In this document: positions 45,933 through 58,341 of the stretch, piece after piece
Position numbering within the stretch: position 1 is the stretch's first letter
Layout: every line of letters starts with the position of its first letter
Assembly: GCA_024138025.1 (NCBI GenBank)
Contig: JAMXBD010001207.1
Location: 372,001-436,000 of the forward strand
From: Combretum micranthum
Lineage: Eukaryota; Streptophyta; Magnoliopsida; Myrtales; Combretaceae
Direction of reading: 5' to 3'
Length of the DNA stretch: 64,000 nt
Notes under the pieces: model-generated
Told to the model about the DNA's origin: nothing
The model's database searches: none
Seen by the model: only the letters and a program-made list of their open reading frames with translations
Made by a program: the position numbers and the translations under genes

Positions 45933-46036
45933 ATGCACATCATATGACAACGACAAAGAGCACGCTTGTACACAATCATGTTCCATAGCTTGAATGTTGA
46001 CAAACGTGCTCTCTCTCGTTGTCATGTAACGATCTC
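45933..46036 (-). ncRNA. MIR535: miR535 precursor hairpin
   Basis: The minus strand contains TGACAACGAGAGAGAGCAC followed by GT (46,024-46,004), which matches plant miR535 except that the last base is T rather than C. The opposite arm (45,943-45,963, starting GTGCTCTTTGTCG) pairs with it with one G-G mismatch and one G-U pair over 20 positions and leaves the expected 2-nt 3' overhang. The loop is about 40 nt, and the lower stem continues about seven more pairs. miR535 belongs to the miR156/miR529/miR535 group that targets SPL transcription-factor mRNAs. It has been reported from mosses, monocots and many eudicots but not from Arabidopsis. The mature sequence lies on the 5' arm, as usual for this family. 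Confidence 0.9.
46004..46024 (-). ncRNA. miR535: Mature miR535
   Basis: 21 nt on the 5' arm, beginning with U. It differs from the commonest family sequence only at the final base. Confidence 0.85.
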
Positions 46037-47499
46037 AATAGCTTAAAAATTACCTGCAAATTAAAAGAAATCATGCTGTCAAGAGAAGATTTTGAAGGCC
46101 CAGATTACTAGAAGTTTCTACTAGTTTACGAGCTTAGAGAAATATCACCTAAAAAACTAGAGCTTTCAAAGAAAAATATCAAACAAAGTAACTAATTTAA
46201 GACATCACATTATTATAGAGGACTTGAAAACTCTATACACACAACAACTTATGGAAAAATGTAATTAGCAAACTAAATGTCTTAAAATGCTATTATAAAC
46301 TATTATCCCATGGTCAACAAAAATCAGAAAAATAAAGAAGTAAAGATGTGCAATCATTTTGAATGTCACTAGCAGAAATCCTGCGAAAACCGATAGAACC
46401 TTAATTGAAAACACAAATTTGCTTTTCTAATTTCTGTTTTTCAACTTTAAGATAAAATGAAAAATATATATCTATTCCACATAAAATATTTAACCAAAAT
46501 ATGATAATTATTAATTGCAATTCAGTAAAAAATAAAACAAAGGAGAAATAAATAAAATTTCTAATTTAAATTGCATCACTGGATCCATGAGAAAAATGTT
46601 TATATATGTTCATTCTGCTAGTGAAGCAGCCAATATCCTTAATCATACTATTTAGTATCAAATCAATAAATTTTATAAGATTCGATCCAATGGCTACAAC
46701 AACTGATGGTCCATTGCAAAAGATGAAGACCATTCAACCAAATTTATATCAAAGAATACATCAAAATGAAGTATCCTTTGCCATAAAATTTCGCACAAGA
46801 TGAAGACCTCCATAAATCATTACACTTTCTTATGTTTAGCACAAAATATACTCAAAATCTTATGAATAGTTTCTAATTAGAAGGTTGCTAGCTGAACATT
46901 GCAGCATTTTTTATGAAGAATTGCAAGTGTATAGACATGGCTAATCTCCATAAACTAGATCTATCGCGGCAAAACAGCTTTAGTTCTTATAAAAGATATT
47001 AGCAAAGTATACAAATGGTTATGACCAAAAGTAAATAAATGAATACAATTTAGTCAATATAAAATCATTAAATAAAACTACATGGTCTATAACTGATGAA
47101 ATCATTTTAAAAAAAAATCCTCCTTGATTCAATTTCTGCATATACTCATAGCGATTCCATACGATTAAAATAAGCATAATTATTATCCTACCGGATTAAC
47201 ATAACATGGCCACAAGTTTCTACTAACAAATCTATAAACATAAAAGAAGATAAATAAAAGCTATGCACCCAAATTCACAAAAGAAATAAAAAAAAAAAGG
47301 AAACCCTGATTATTTAGCAAATGGCAGAAAGTTAACATCTTTAGTATCGAAAGAGACAATTAAACAAGTGTAACTCAATTTATCAGCCAAAACCCAATTG
47401 AAAAGAAACCCTAAAAACCTGGAACAAGACATGCACAAAACAACCTTAACGGAAAAAGAAAGTAACACTTATCAAGACATGAAATGAACACCTTGATGT

Positions 47500-47675
47500 T
47501 TACTCTAAAGAGAGAGAGAGATAAAGAGAAAGTGGCAAGTTGAGAAAGAGAGAGATTTGAAGACCTTTGGCTTGAATAAACGAAGATAATTTACATGATT
47601 GCCCAACACAAAAACATTGTTTTCCCAAAAAAGTACAATGGAAATGGTTGGAGAGAGAGAGAGAGAGAGAGTGAA
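47500..47675 (-). promoter_or_regulatory. GA-rich 5' leader and core promoter of the MIR535 unit
   Basis: Two GA runs on the plus strand (about 47,507-47,520 and 47,651-47,671) read as CT-rich on the transcript, typical of plant 5' leaders. The TATA-like box lies about 30 bases upstream of the second run (about 47,690-47,703). Confidence 0.45.
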
Positions 47676-48365
47676 AGAGGAGGGTTTCGTGATTTATATT
47701 TAATTTTCAAAGTTAAGAAAGGACAGGGCAAATGGAAGGAAGGACCACATGATTGTTTTAATTGACTTAGCCATTAAAGGATTGGGTGCGAGGTTTGATT
47801 GGATGGATGGCTGGCTGGTGCTGTTGCTTTTGTCCTTGGTGTAGTACACTTTGCAGTAGGACAAGAAAATTTACAATTTCGTAAACTAATTCATAACTAA
47901 TAAACAAGCTATTGAATTTTTGGTATCGTCTCCTCATTAAGCCAATTCAAATAGTTAGCGTCAAAAATTCATAAAATATGGTGTAGCAGTTATTTTATTT
48001 TAAATAAATACATTTTCAGCCATATTTTTTTAATTTATTTAAATATTTTGCTATCACAATTTTTATTAATCTTTTTTTACCAGTAAGTCAATTTAGCAAA
48101 CACACGAGATAATTATTTAAAAATTGATAGTTGCTTTAAAATGGTTCTTTTCTAAAAAAATAACATTCACCTACTCTTCTTTCCTCTCACTATATCATCT
48201 TTTAAAAAATTTTACAATCCATGATAGTTATGGCAAGACCGATCTCATTATATTATTTAATAACCTAATTTATTCCAACCATAATCAAAACTCTTAGATT
48301 TTTTATACTAATTCTTTTGAAATTAATTTAATTATAGTATTAATAATGATACGGTTCCATGATGG

Positions 48366-48439
48366 GCTATAAAAGTTCCACATACTATAATTACATTATT
48401 TTTCTTCCTCTTTCTTCCATTATAGTTTTCTCTTGGACC

Positions 48440-48493
<54 letters not shown>

Positions 48494-48515
48494 TATTTCC
48501 TTTTGGATTCAAAAG
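48366..48515 (+). promoter_or_regulatory. Plus-strand TATA promoter with CT-rich leader
   Basis: GGGCTATAAAAGTTCC at about 48,364-48,379 is a textbook TATA box. About 70 bases on lies a (CT)n run, then TTCAAAAG|GTAGGC, a donor-like end at about 48,515. No coding exon was identified downstream. It points away from the MIR535 promoter, about 670 bp distant. Confidence 0.4.
48443..48489. repeat. CT microsatellite
   Basis: About 23 CT units. Confidence 0.95.
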
Positions 48516-49827
48516 GTAGGCTATACGATTTCCATTAATGATTCTCTCTGTTTTAACAATAGCTATTGAATGTTAGTGTTTTTATTTCTCCATGGAATTT
48601 CAATTATTCCATGAGTTTTAATTTCACTTTAATTGAAGTTTTTTTTATGTGTTTGGATTGGAGATTTAAGGGGTGCTTTTTTATGTGATCACTATATATC
48701 ATTTTTATTAAACCCAATTTCAAATAGGAAAAAAGAGTTTCATTTATAAGATATGAAATAGATGATGAGTATAGGTGTTATTAGAAGTGTCATTTTGAGA
48801 GTATTGGATCATAAGTGATAAGGAATTAATGAGATAGTGAAAGTTTTTGTTAATGGTTATATTTATAATGTTTGGGTTAAAGTAGTGTAGGCACAATTCA
48901 AAATAAAAACTTATAATGTAACAAAATTTTGTTCATTGGAAAGGATTAAAAACTTAACAAGTGGCTCTATAAATTTGCATATGGAGTTACAATAATATAA
49001 TTATTTTTTATGTAATTGGATTTGTATTGTCGTGACAGAATGTGTTGGATTTAATAATATAATTATTTTTTACTCTTTTTTTTTTTTATGATTGCACAAT
49101 TGGAAAAACAAATGAATTAGAAGGGAAGATGAAGATCCAAGTACATAGACAATCTCTTGAATTAGAAGGATAAAGCTCGTTGAACATTTTAAGGTTCCAC
49201 TAACATGAATTTAAGTCATGAGGGTTGCCATATTATAAGATTCAGATGAATTATTAATTTTAATAGATTTATGTCTATCACTAATAATATTTTAAGAGCC
49301 ATATTTTTTACCCAATAGTAACGATCGTGATTCAAAAATATGTAAGTAAAAAGATGAAACAGTTTTGTCTACCCTTCTTTGACAAATGTACTACCATTGT
49401 AGATGATGATGATGATAAGGGTTAATTATAAAAACTTAATATTTTTTTTTATTAATTTACAAATATATGATCTACGTAAATTTTTTTAACAAATAAGTTG
49501 CCCGAATCTCAAACAAAAGTATCATTATAATTAATTACAATTAAAGGGATATGTGCTAGAGTCTTATTGGTCTAAAAAATAATTTAATAAAAAATATTAC
49601 TAAATAAAATTAAGAGAAATATTAAAAATTATTTTTTTAAGTGAGAAAATTGAAATAAAATTAAAATTAATTTCTATGACTAATAAAATATTGACATGTG
49701 TTATTACAAAATTATCAAATAATATTAAAAATTTTGGATGAAACTAAAGGTCACCTATTTGTCAAAAAAAGTAATACAAGTTATATGTTTGCAAATTGAT
49801 CAAAATACGGGTAATATTTTTATGATT

Positions 49828-49860
<33 letters not shown>

Positions 49861-50520
49861 AATAATAATAATAATAATTTATTATGAAGAATTGCTGACC
49901 TTTGTAAGTAAAATGGAAATATCACTATTTAAGAGATTTTATAGTTACCAATATGATTATTACGTTAGGTTTAGACAGTTTTAAAAATGTCAAAAAATTA
50001 TAATAAAAATAAAGCAAAATGTATCCGACAATTTTGTATGGTTATATATATTTATATATAATCTTCAATCTTAAGGCAGAAGCAAATAAATAGTTTATAA
50101 TCTCTTCTTTTTTCACTTTATATTGTAGTATACCATAGATATAAAATAAGATATATATACAAATATCTATAAGCTATTTGTAGTAGTTTTGAAACTCGAG
50201 GATCATGTATGTAGAGTATTTGATCGTACAATATTTTATTTTAAGTGTCTAATTTAGTGATTTTTCTTTTCTGAAAACATCAAATAATATTTATTGAAGT
50301 ATATAAAAAAATTACTATACAACAATTTAACACGTTTCATGGAAAAAATACAATTTATTACAAGAGCAAGGTGAAAATAATTTAAATTAATGACACTTTT
50401 TTTTGAAATTTTATTTCATCATTGTATTTTATTTCTACACGCGTATTGCAAATGCATGTGTCCTAGTACTGTTTAGTTAAGTAACCTTCCTTCTATGAAA
50501 AAAAGGGGGTTAATCCAATC
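48516..50520. other. AT-rich intergenic sequence
   Basis: No gene, domain or repeat boundary seen, apart from the trinucleotide repeat at 49,827-49,878. Confidence 0.5.
49827..49878. repeat. AAC/AAT compound microsatellite
   Basis: About ten AAC units pass into about seven AAT units. Confidence 0.95.
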
Positions 50521-50529
50521 TCTTTTTAT

Positions 50530-53010
50530 TTCTTCAGTACCGGTCGGCTGTAATTTAATACATTGAAAAGTTAAATTATCCAGAATTTTCGGTTTTACTT
50601 GCAAAAAATACGATCTGGAAAAAAAAAAAAATGAAAAGATACAGAAGTAGGTCTGTTAAATTTACTAATCCATGGCATATGTTAAACCGTGTCCCATCTC
50701 ACGATAGCGGGTTCAGACAAGATGAGGAATCAGGATCCTCCAGGTCAAGGTTTCCAAATTTGGTCAATAGCTAAGATCTACACATGTAATCGAGTAGAAT
50801 ATAATCTTGCAGAATATCCAATCGACTCAATCTAATAAATAGCTTATATGGTAATATCTATAAGGTTTTGAATGGATTTTGGGATATTATGTTAAATTTT
50901 ATAGAGTTTTATATTAGATTAGGTTTTAGAATGAATATAAAAACATTAAGAAAATATAATATACAAACTCAATTTAAATACAATTAATATTTATACTTGA
51001 TCTAAGCATCATAGAACTCAATTAGACCCATAAGCTAATTGAATTAAAATTAAAAAGTCGAGCTTGGCTCAGTAAACTATTCGCGTAGTTTAAATTCGAC
51101 TTGACTATTTTCGAATCAAATTCTAATAAGTATGACTCAATTAGTTTGTAAACTGACTTTATTTATTTGCATTCCTAGTTAAAGGGCATACACCCTATGA
51201 TTTTAAGCTTTTAGTGGCTCTCTCTTAGAAAGAAAAGCATATATAAAAAAAAAGATATAAAAAATTACATATAAGTGAATGAACACATAATGAACTTTTG
51301 GAAATTTTCATTTGTTAACAATATAAAATAGGTTTAGCCTTCAAGTCTTTAATATAACTTATACAGCTTTTTATAGGCTCCCATCAGTAATGTTACATCT
51401 AAAGTTAGTTATGATTACATATAAAATAAATGCATATTCATAATAATTTGTAAAAAAAAAAAAAAAGCTAAAACTTATTATACTCTTAAGCCCAAGTTTT
51501 CTTTTTAAGTTTAAAATTTGTATTATATAAAATTAAAATTTATTTATTTTACTTTTTAACTTTAACTTTAATTTTAAATAAAAAATGAACCACTACGGGT
51601 CATCGGTCTAGAATCTAATTGATAAACCCGATGGTGCCAAGACCTACCCTAAATCAATGTTAGACAAATTTGTTACTGTGACTAGAAAAACTAAATCTAC
51701 CTTAAACCTATGTAATATGATTTTGGTTTTGAGTTAAAGATTGAACTTACAAATCAACTGGATTAGAATCAGGTGAATTCCTAATACATGTTGTCTATGA
51801 CTTTGCGGTTAACATAAACATGGGTCAACTTAATTCGGTTTTCTCCTTAAATTAAACCAAATTTTAAAAGTACAACTCACTTTTTTAAAATATTAAATCA
51901 AATCATACAATTTGGATTATTTTTTTTTTTCAAACTATAAAATTTTGGTTTGGTTAAACGAATCTTTCTTCTATTAAAAAAATAATGAATTTTTTTTTTC
52001 AGTACGAGCTGACATTTAATTTACTGAAAAGCTAATTATCCACAAATTTCGGTTTTACTTACATAAAAACACACTAAAAAAAGAAAATTGAAAAGATACC
52101 GAAGTCAGTCTATAAATGTACTAATCCATAGCATTTAAGTAGACCCCTGCACAGCCGGCTCCGATTTTGAGATCTGACCCAATTAGCTATCAGCATATAC
52201 AGGGCATGTCCCATCTCGCAATAGCGGGACTAAGACTAAGATCCACCAGGTGAAGGATTCTGGATGGACTCTCTATCTAAGACGCACAGACCTTGTGGTT
52301 TTAGGGCTCTCTCTTAAGAAAGAAAAGCAAATCAAAGAAATATTGAAAGATTATACACAAGTGAATGAATACATTTTTACCTATTGGAAAATCTCTTTTT
52401 TTTTTTTTACTTTTAAATAGAAGATCAATTTTTACTTCAAATCATTTATATAACCTATAAAACTTTTACAAGTTTACATTGCTAATTTTACAAGTAAAAT
52501 TTAATGTGATTATATATAAATAAACACATTCTTGATAATTTGTTAGAAAATAGGTTAAGAACTACTATACTCTTAAGCCCTAGCTTTATTTTAAATGTTT
52601 TAATCGTATAAAAATAAAATTCTTTTTCTTGTTTCATTTTTTAACTTTAACTTTAATTTTAAGAAAATGATGAAATATTATGGATCATATGGGCTAGGAC
52701 TTTGTGGTTAGACTTAATGGTTCGACAACCAACCCTGGGCTAGTGTTAGAAGGGTTTGGTACTAGGTCCAAAACATAGCACCCGCCTCAAACCCATGCAA
52801 GATGATTTTGGTTTAGAGTTTTAAAACATTAAACTCTCAAAGCATCTGGTCCAAGTCAAGTTAGTTCTCAACACTTATAATGGTCTACATTTAATGCAAG
52901 CTTATTCAAATTAATTTGGTTTTTCCTCAAGTCAAACCAAATTGTGAAAAACCAATTCCTTTTCTTATAACATTGAACAAATCAATTGGATGACAAATTT
53001 AGTTTGCAGA
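50530..53010. repeat. Diverged tandem duplication
   Basis: Copy 1 (about 50,535-51,960) and copy 2 (about 51,998-53,010) share ordered blocks: TTCAGTAC..., TTTCGGTTTTACTT, GAAAAGATAC, ACTAATCCAT, GTCCCATCTC.C.ATAGCGGG, AAGAAAAGCA and TACTCTTAAGCCC. Copy 1 carries extra sequence (about 50,830-51,170). No coding domain. The family is unknown to me. Confidence 0.65.
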
Positions 53011-53393
53011 TTTTTTTTTTTTTTTTAGAAATGTAAACCCCTTAATTTTCGATCGCCAACTCGAGAAGTTGACTTGATTGAAAATTTAATTGTAGAGACT
53101 AAACTTGAACCAATAGAATTGAGGTCTTAACTATCAATATAAAAATCAAACTAAATACTTAAGAGCAATATCATACTGAATAAAAACCTTGGAAATAAGT
53201 TAGAAAACTTCATTCAAAATAGATAATTTAAGTTTATTTGAGGACTCGATAAATAGAGATGACTTGATTCTACTCTGTCACTCAAGTGGTAGGACTCAAT
53301 AAAGCATTATGCTTTCTACCACATCGTTTCAAACGAAGTTTTTATCAAATTCAAAATGGATTCGTCCGCAGAAACGCTTTTAATTTGATACCA

Positions 53394-53619
53394 ACTTAGT
53401 TTATTTCATTATATTTCTTCATTTCTCTCATATTCAAATTTACTCAACTTAGACTACCACTTGGTATTCAAGTAATCTCTTTCTAATAAGTTTTAATCAA
53501 AATAATGACTCCATAATGCAAAAGCTACTTCGATTTCATTTCAAAACATTCATAGGAATTAGAAAAACAACTATGACTCATTCGAATGTCAAAGTCTTAA
53601 CTTGGTTAATTTCATGACA
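53394..53619 (-). mobile_element. Possible short LTR with PPT and PBS-like flanks
   Basis: On the minus strand CTGAGGGGGAGTG (polypurine-like, to 53,617) leads into TGTCATGAAATTAACC. About 225 bp later AACTAAGTTGGTATCAAATT resembles a primer site. Order PPT-LTR-PBS would mean a middle LTR of a tandem element, but no internal domains are recognisable on either side. Confidence 0.3.
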
Positions 53620-53639
53620 CTCCCCCTCAGGGATGCCAA

Positions 53640-56017
53640 GCACCCTCATGGGCACAACCATCTTCTTCATATATTAAGCAAGATATCACATGTAGTATGT
53701 GCGGTCACCACATCAACAACAAGAGGCAATCTAAGGCAATACAACAGCATTTCCCTTGTCATTTCATGGCCGCTTGAGATAGGGAACATTAGACCATTGG
53801 TTGTCATCAAAGGAATCACCATTAAACCTTTGTTCCTCTCATTTTAATGCAATCATTTTTAACATACTTGGAAGGAGCAATTTAAATGAAATGAACAAGT
53901 GTTTGATGGTAAATAAGAAAAACTTTCCTCCCCTAAATTAGACATAGTCATTATTTCATCTTTATCTTTTCCCCCACTATCATTTTCATTTTATTAATTA
54001 ACCATGTGAAAGGAATTAAGGCTTCACAGTAGTTATAGATGAACACCTTGGAAGAACACATATCACCAACATTCTTTTCTTGCCCTGAAATTGCAATAAT
54101 ACCTGTAACCTAATTTCTAAGCCAACAACTACCATTCTCTTCCCCATTTCTTAGCTTCATATTACAATAACTTACATAAAGGAAAAAAATAAAAATTAAA
54201 TTAAGCAACATGATAGTTGCCTCCATAGGTGGTACCCAAGCAGTAAATTACCACCCTTACCCCCATCAAATCTCCTTTACCTTCTTTAGCAAGTTTTTTT
54301 TTTTTTTCTTTAACAAGTTCTGTTAGCAAGTCAACCTCTACTACCTTAGTATGCCATAGAGTTAAGATGCAAACCATGCTAATGGCCTACTATCCAAGGA
54401 TCCAAATCTCATACCAACATCTAAGGCAAGCTGGCATTGGGAGCAAATCACTACATTGCATATCACACAACCCCATTGGCATTGCCACTTCCATTTTCTC
54501 CTGCTTCCCTAACTCTCTATACTATTTATGGGAGATGTTGCAACATTTTGCTTCCTTTTTTAATTTTTTATTTTCTTTTAGATTCTTTAATTACTCTCAA
54601 CTTGGTTAGCCATAGCAAGCATGAAAGAAAGAGATGAAAATGACCACAACATGCTAAGTGGCATTACAATAGTTTCCCCCACCAACTAACATTTCTCTTT
54701 ACGTAAGAAACATATCAACTTTTCCTTGCCAATTGCTGAGTAAGACAGCTACCAAGTACTCCTGACACACATATGTTGATGCCAACCAGTTTAAGTGCAA
54801 ATGATCCCTACATAAAAGGTTGATTTTGCCACCACATTTAAGGAAAATGACACGTTATATAAAGTGTCAATTTAGGATTAATTTAGTATTTATGCATGTG
54901 GACACATAACCAATTTTCCTTGTAGTAAATTGAATTATACATGATTGTTACATCATTAATTTAATAGGGAAGATGATTGGACACTATATGTAGAGGGTCA
55001 TTTTGGAACCATAATTTAGCTTTCATCATAATTCCCACTTTTGGAACCATATATCCACTTAATCTTACCCTCTATATTCTCATTCTCTTCCAAGTCAAGT
55101 ACCAAGGAAGACAAAGGAAGGAACCACCTTTTTATACCTAACTTCATATTGGTAAGGAACTTATCTTCACATTAGCTTAGACATATCTAACTTTTTTGTG
55201 ACAGCTAAAGTCAATTGTAGACAACTAAAAACTTGAATTGTGGAAGGATACTTAATAAATTTAAGATAAGAAAGGAGTTTAAGATTGGTATAATCAATCC
55301 AAGTGTCCAACACCTATGAGGAAATAACATCACCAATGATATGCTGCAAGAACTAGTTTACAATTATAAAAGAGATTAGGTATGGATTCGCTTAGTAAAA
55401 TGATGAAAACATTATGAATTATCGAATAGATAAGCAAAATTTATGGGTTGATCTCTTTAGTATGATATCGTGACATCATTCTTTAAGAAAATTAATTACA
55501 CCATTGCAAAGTACTCGAAAATCAAGTAAAATAAACTATTAACTATTCCAAATTGGATTTAAAATGAAAAAGTTCTAGTTAATTAAGCTTTAGGTTAAAA
55601 AACTATAGAAAAGTAAAGCTTTTGTAATTTAGTTGATTAAATGGCTTTTCTAGCTATTTCTTATATGATATTTGTAATTTTTACTACAACCAAGTAATTT
55701 CGATCCCCACCTAGACCTACTCGAAGACTACTATGAAAATTAAAGGAGATGGTTAAGTGAGTATATGATGTGCCTAAAACACATTGATATCAAAATAGGA
55801 TAAACCTGGAAAGACAATTACTAGGTATTGTACTAAAAAACACGTATCAATAACATAATAGGGGAAATTAATCACTAATATATCTATGCATTAATAATAA
55901 TTAACCCTAAAGAAATATCAAGACTTAACACAAGAATTAGGTTTTCTTAAATGTCAAGAATACAAAAAGATATGGATGGCATTCACTATGGATATGACTC
56001 ACTGCAACCAAACCAAA
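53640..56017. other. Unassigned AT-rich sequence
   Basis: No supported gene. Short frames here lack motifs. It ends at the CTAAA target site of element F. Confidence 0.45.
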
Positions 56018-56405
56018 CTAAATGAAATGACCTAGATTTCAATTTTATTTAAATTTCATGTGTTTATTTATTTATTTTAAATTGTTGAATTAAATGAGCA
56101 TGTTTGATGGTTGTTAGTATTTTAAAATATATTATTTTGCATGTATACATTGAAATTAATATCTTTGTTTTATATGTGTTAATGTGTGTGTGTAATATAA
56201 TTATTAGTTATGTCTTTTATACATTAAAGTGTTAGTTAAGTTAGATTTATAAAAATCAACTTTGGTTTTACAAGATTAGTGATGGAATTTTTCTTCTTTA
56301 ATTAAGTTAGCATTATTGCCCCCAAATGAAGCCCAAATGAGGCTCAAATTCATCTAAATTACGCATTAAAGTTGTATATGCCTTAGAGGGTAAATTTGGA
56401 ATATG

Positions 56406-56570
56406 TATAAAGTCAAATTATGCTTAATTGAACTCTCTTTTTGCAGCCCTAATATTTTATACGAATTTTGCTTCTTCTTTCTTTCTTTTCTTCTTCCTCT
56501 TTCAATTCCATTCCAAGCTCAAGTCAAGGTCAATATCAAGTTTAAAAATCAAAGTTTTTCTCAAGACAAG
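56406..56570 (+). promoter_or_regulatory. LTR promoter and first exon of element F
   Basis: TATGTATAAAGTC is followed by a pyrimidine-rich leader ending CAAGACAAG|GTATATA, a consensus donor. This would be the U3/R start of the element's RNA. Confidence 0.5.
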
Positions 56571-57004
56571 GTATATATATATAATTATTTGAATTGATTT
56601 AGTTATGATTGTTGTTTTGTTTTGTTTATCTTTCTTGAAGTGATTGCATAAATTCTTCATTGAAATGAGCTAAATGTTGTCTTAATTGTTTGTTCATGCT
56701 TGGGATTAATTATGAATATGTTTTATAAGTGTGTAAGGATGTGCATGTTATGTAGAAGTGATGGGAAGCATTGGGAGGATGTGAAGAGAAATTGTGTATG
56801 AAAAATCTAGATTGGATTGATGTGGAGTTAAAGTGTTTAATTGTGTTGAATTCTTGTTTTGAGTGGCTAAGATTGAGTAGTATAGATAGGAGTGAGTATA
56901 TGAAGTGGGAAGTGTAGTTGAGGAAGGTTTTAAAGTGTTTTAAGATGAATTTTTCAAAATGAAAAACAGGAGATTTGAGATTTTTTGTTTAAGCCTGTTT
57001 TTAG

Positions 57005-57385
57005 AATGTACGCCAGCACCTGGGAATTCAACGCCGCCAGCTTAGAGGCAGCGTTGGATTCAGTTTTCTTAAAGCTGGATGAAAGCCGCCGGCTTTCGCT
57101 GGGAAAGTCAGCTGACGTTCATTCTGTCATATAGTACGTTGGCAGCGGAAATGTAGGCCGCCGGCGTATGTGTCAAAGCCGCCAGCGTATCTAGATAAGC
57201 GGACGGCTTAGACCTCTCTGGACGTTTTTGAAAATTTTGGTTTTTGATTCTACGCCGACTCAAGGCCGCCGGCGTAGGATGCAAAGGCAGGCGGCGTACC
57301 CTTGAACACTGTCAGCGCTGGCAGTGTTGATTTTCAAAGCATCGAGCACCGGCTCAAAGCCGCCGGCTTTGGCTGCCGGCCTATC
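57005..57385 (+). repeat. GC-rich palindromic word cluster in element F
   Basis: This is the largest of the clusters. Perfect palindromes include GAAAGCCG-C-CGGCTTTC (57,081-57,097) and AAAGCCG-C-CGGCTTT (57,356-57,370). CTACGCCG (57,250-57,257) pairs with CGGCGTAG (57,270-57,277). A 12+12 fold-back lies at 57,305-57,328 with one mismatch (G-U in RNA). Many further GCCGCC[GA]GCGTA words occur. The cluster lies in the predicted LTR intron. Confidence 0.8.
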
Positions 57386-58341
57386 CCCTTCTTTTGAAAT
57401 TTAAAAACTTTTTCTAAAATTTTCTAAAGTTTGTTATTCAAGCAATTGAGTATTTATTAAGCGATTTAGGATATAATAGGATATTTAAATGCTTATTCGT
57501 GACTTTGTATTCAATTATTTGGATTTCTTTGATTAATTGTGATATATGGATATAATATGTGTATAATTGTGAGAATGAAATCAATAATTATTGAGTTATT
57601 GATTATTGTGATATTTCTATTTCAGTTAAGGATTCTTCGGTTAGTTCATCACCGAGAGATCCTAGTTATATTCTAACGGGTTCATGTACGCAATAACTTG
57701 TTTGATGTTTGCTAGGACCAGGCATTTCTAATTTGACCTAAATTGATTCGGCTTAACATTTGAATGAATTGGATGTCTATTACGCTGTTTAATCTGGTCC
57801 GAGGAGCAGCAAACCTGTCATGATGCAATGACATGTTAGCTAGGCGCTTAACCAAGTCATGATGCAATGACTTTACCATGATGCAATGGTACGCTATGAT
57901 GCAATAGCGATTCTTTTTGGTTAAGTGGGTAGCCGATAGGGGGAATAGTATCTGAGTAACGTTTGCTTAAACTTAGGGGGAAATACCATGATTTAGTTCA
58001 AAGTTTATGGGAACTTGTGAACTAGACTCATGTTATGGACTGAGTTTAAGTAGAGTCGAGCAACGGCTTTTAAACCCTAAATGAAGCTATTATCTTCATG
58101 AAATAGATATAGGAGATATAAGTATTCAGACTGCTTATATCAACCCCCTGAGCAGCTGCTGTTACTCAGGATCCTTGAATTCCCGAAGCGTGACCGGGGT
58201 TTGAATACCCTCTTGTTGATTTGTGAATAAAAATGTAATAAAGATGACCACTTGTTCTATGATGCATTACATCGAATTGATGATATGTTTTGCATTGGTT
58301 ATTGTGTACTGGGCCTCTGGCTCACTTTTGCTGCTTTGCAG

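Larger units (their letters stand above)
45924..47665 (-). ncRNA. MIR535: Predicted MIR535 primary transcript
   Basis: The inferred unit starts downstream of a TATA-like ATTAAATATAAATC (minus, about 47,690-47,703) in a GA/CT-rich leader. Exon 1 would end at CATCAAG|GTGTTC (donor 47,491-47,490). The acceptor TTTAATTTGCAG lies at 46,056-46,054, just 5' of the hairpin. A further GCAG|GTGTTT near 45,924 could be a donor, so the hairpin may occupy exon 2 exactly. Plant microRNA genes are Pol II transcripts with such introns. Exon limits and the 3' end are inferred, and only the hairpin itself is strongly supported. Confidence 0.5.

Noticed and set aside
45917..46024. Small frame MTTRESTFVNIQAMEHD across the miR535 hairpin
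   Set aside because: The ATG coincides with the 5' end of the mature microRNA and the codons are dictated by the hairpin. It is better explained as pre-miRNA.
49827..49878. Regularly spaced short repeats considered as a CRISPR-like array
   Set aside because: It is a plain AAC/AAT microsatellite in a plant genome. There are no repeat-spacer units.
53602..53847. Plus-strand 81-codon frame
   Set aside because: It starts within an LTR/PPT-like region, has no domain and has no splice or promoter support.
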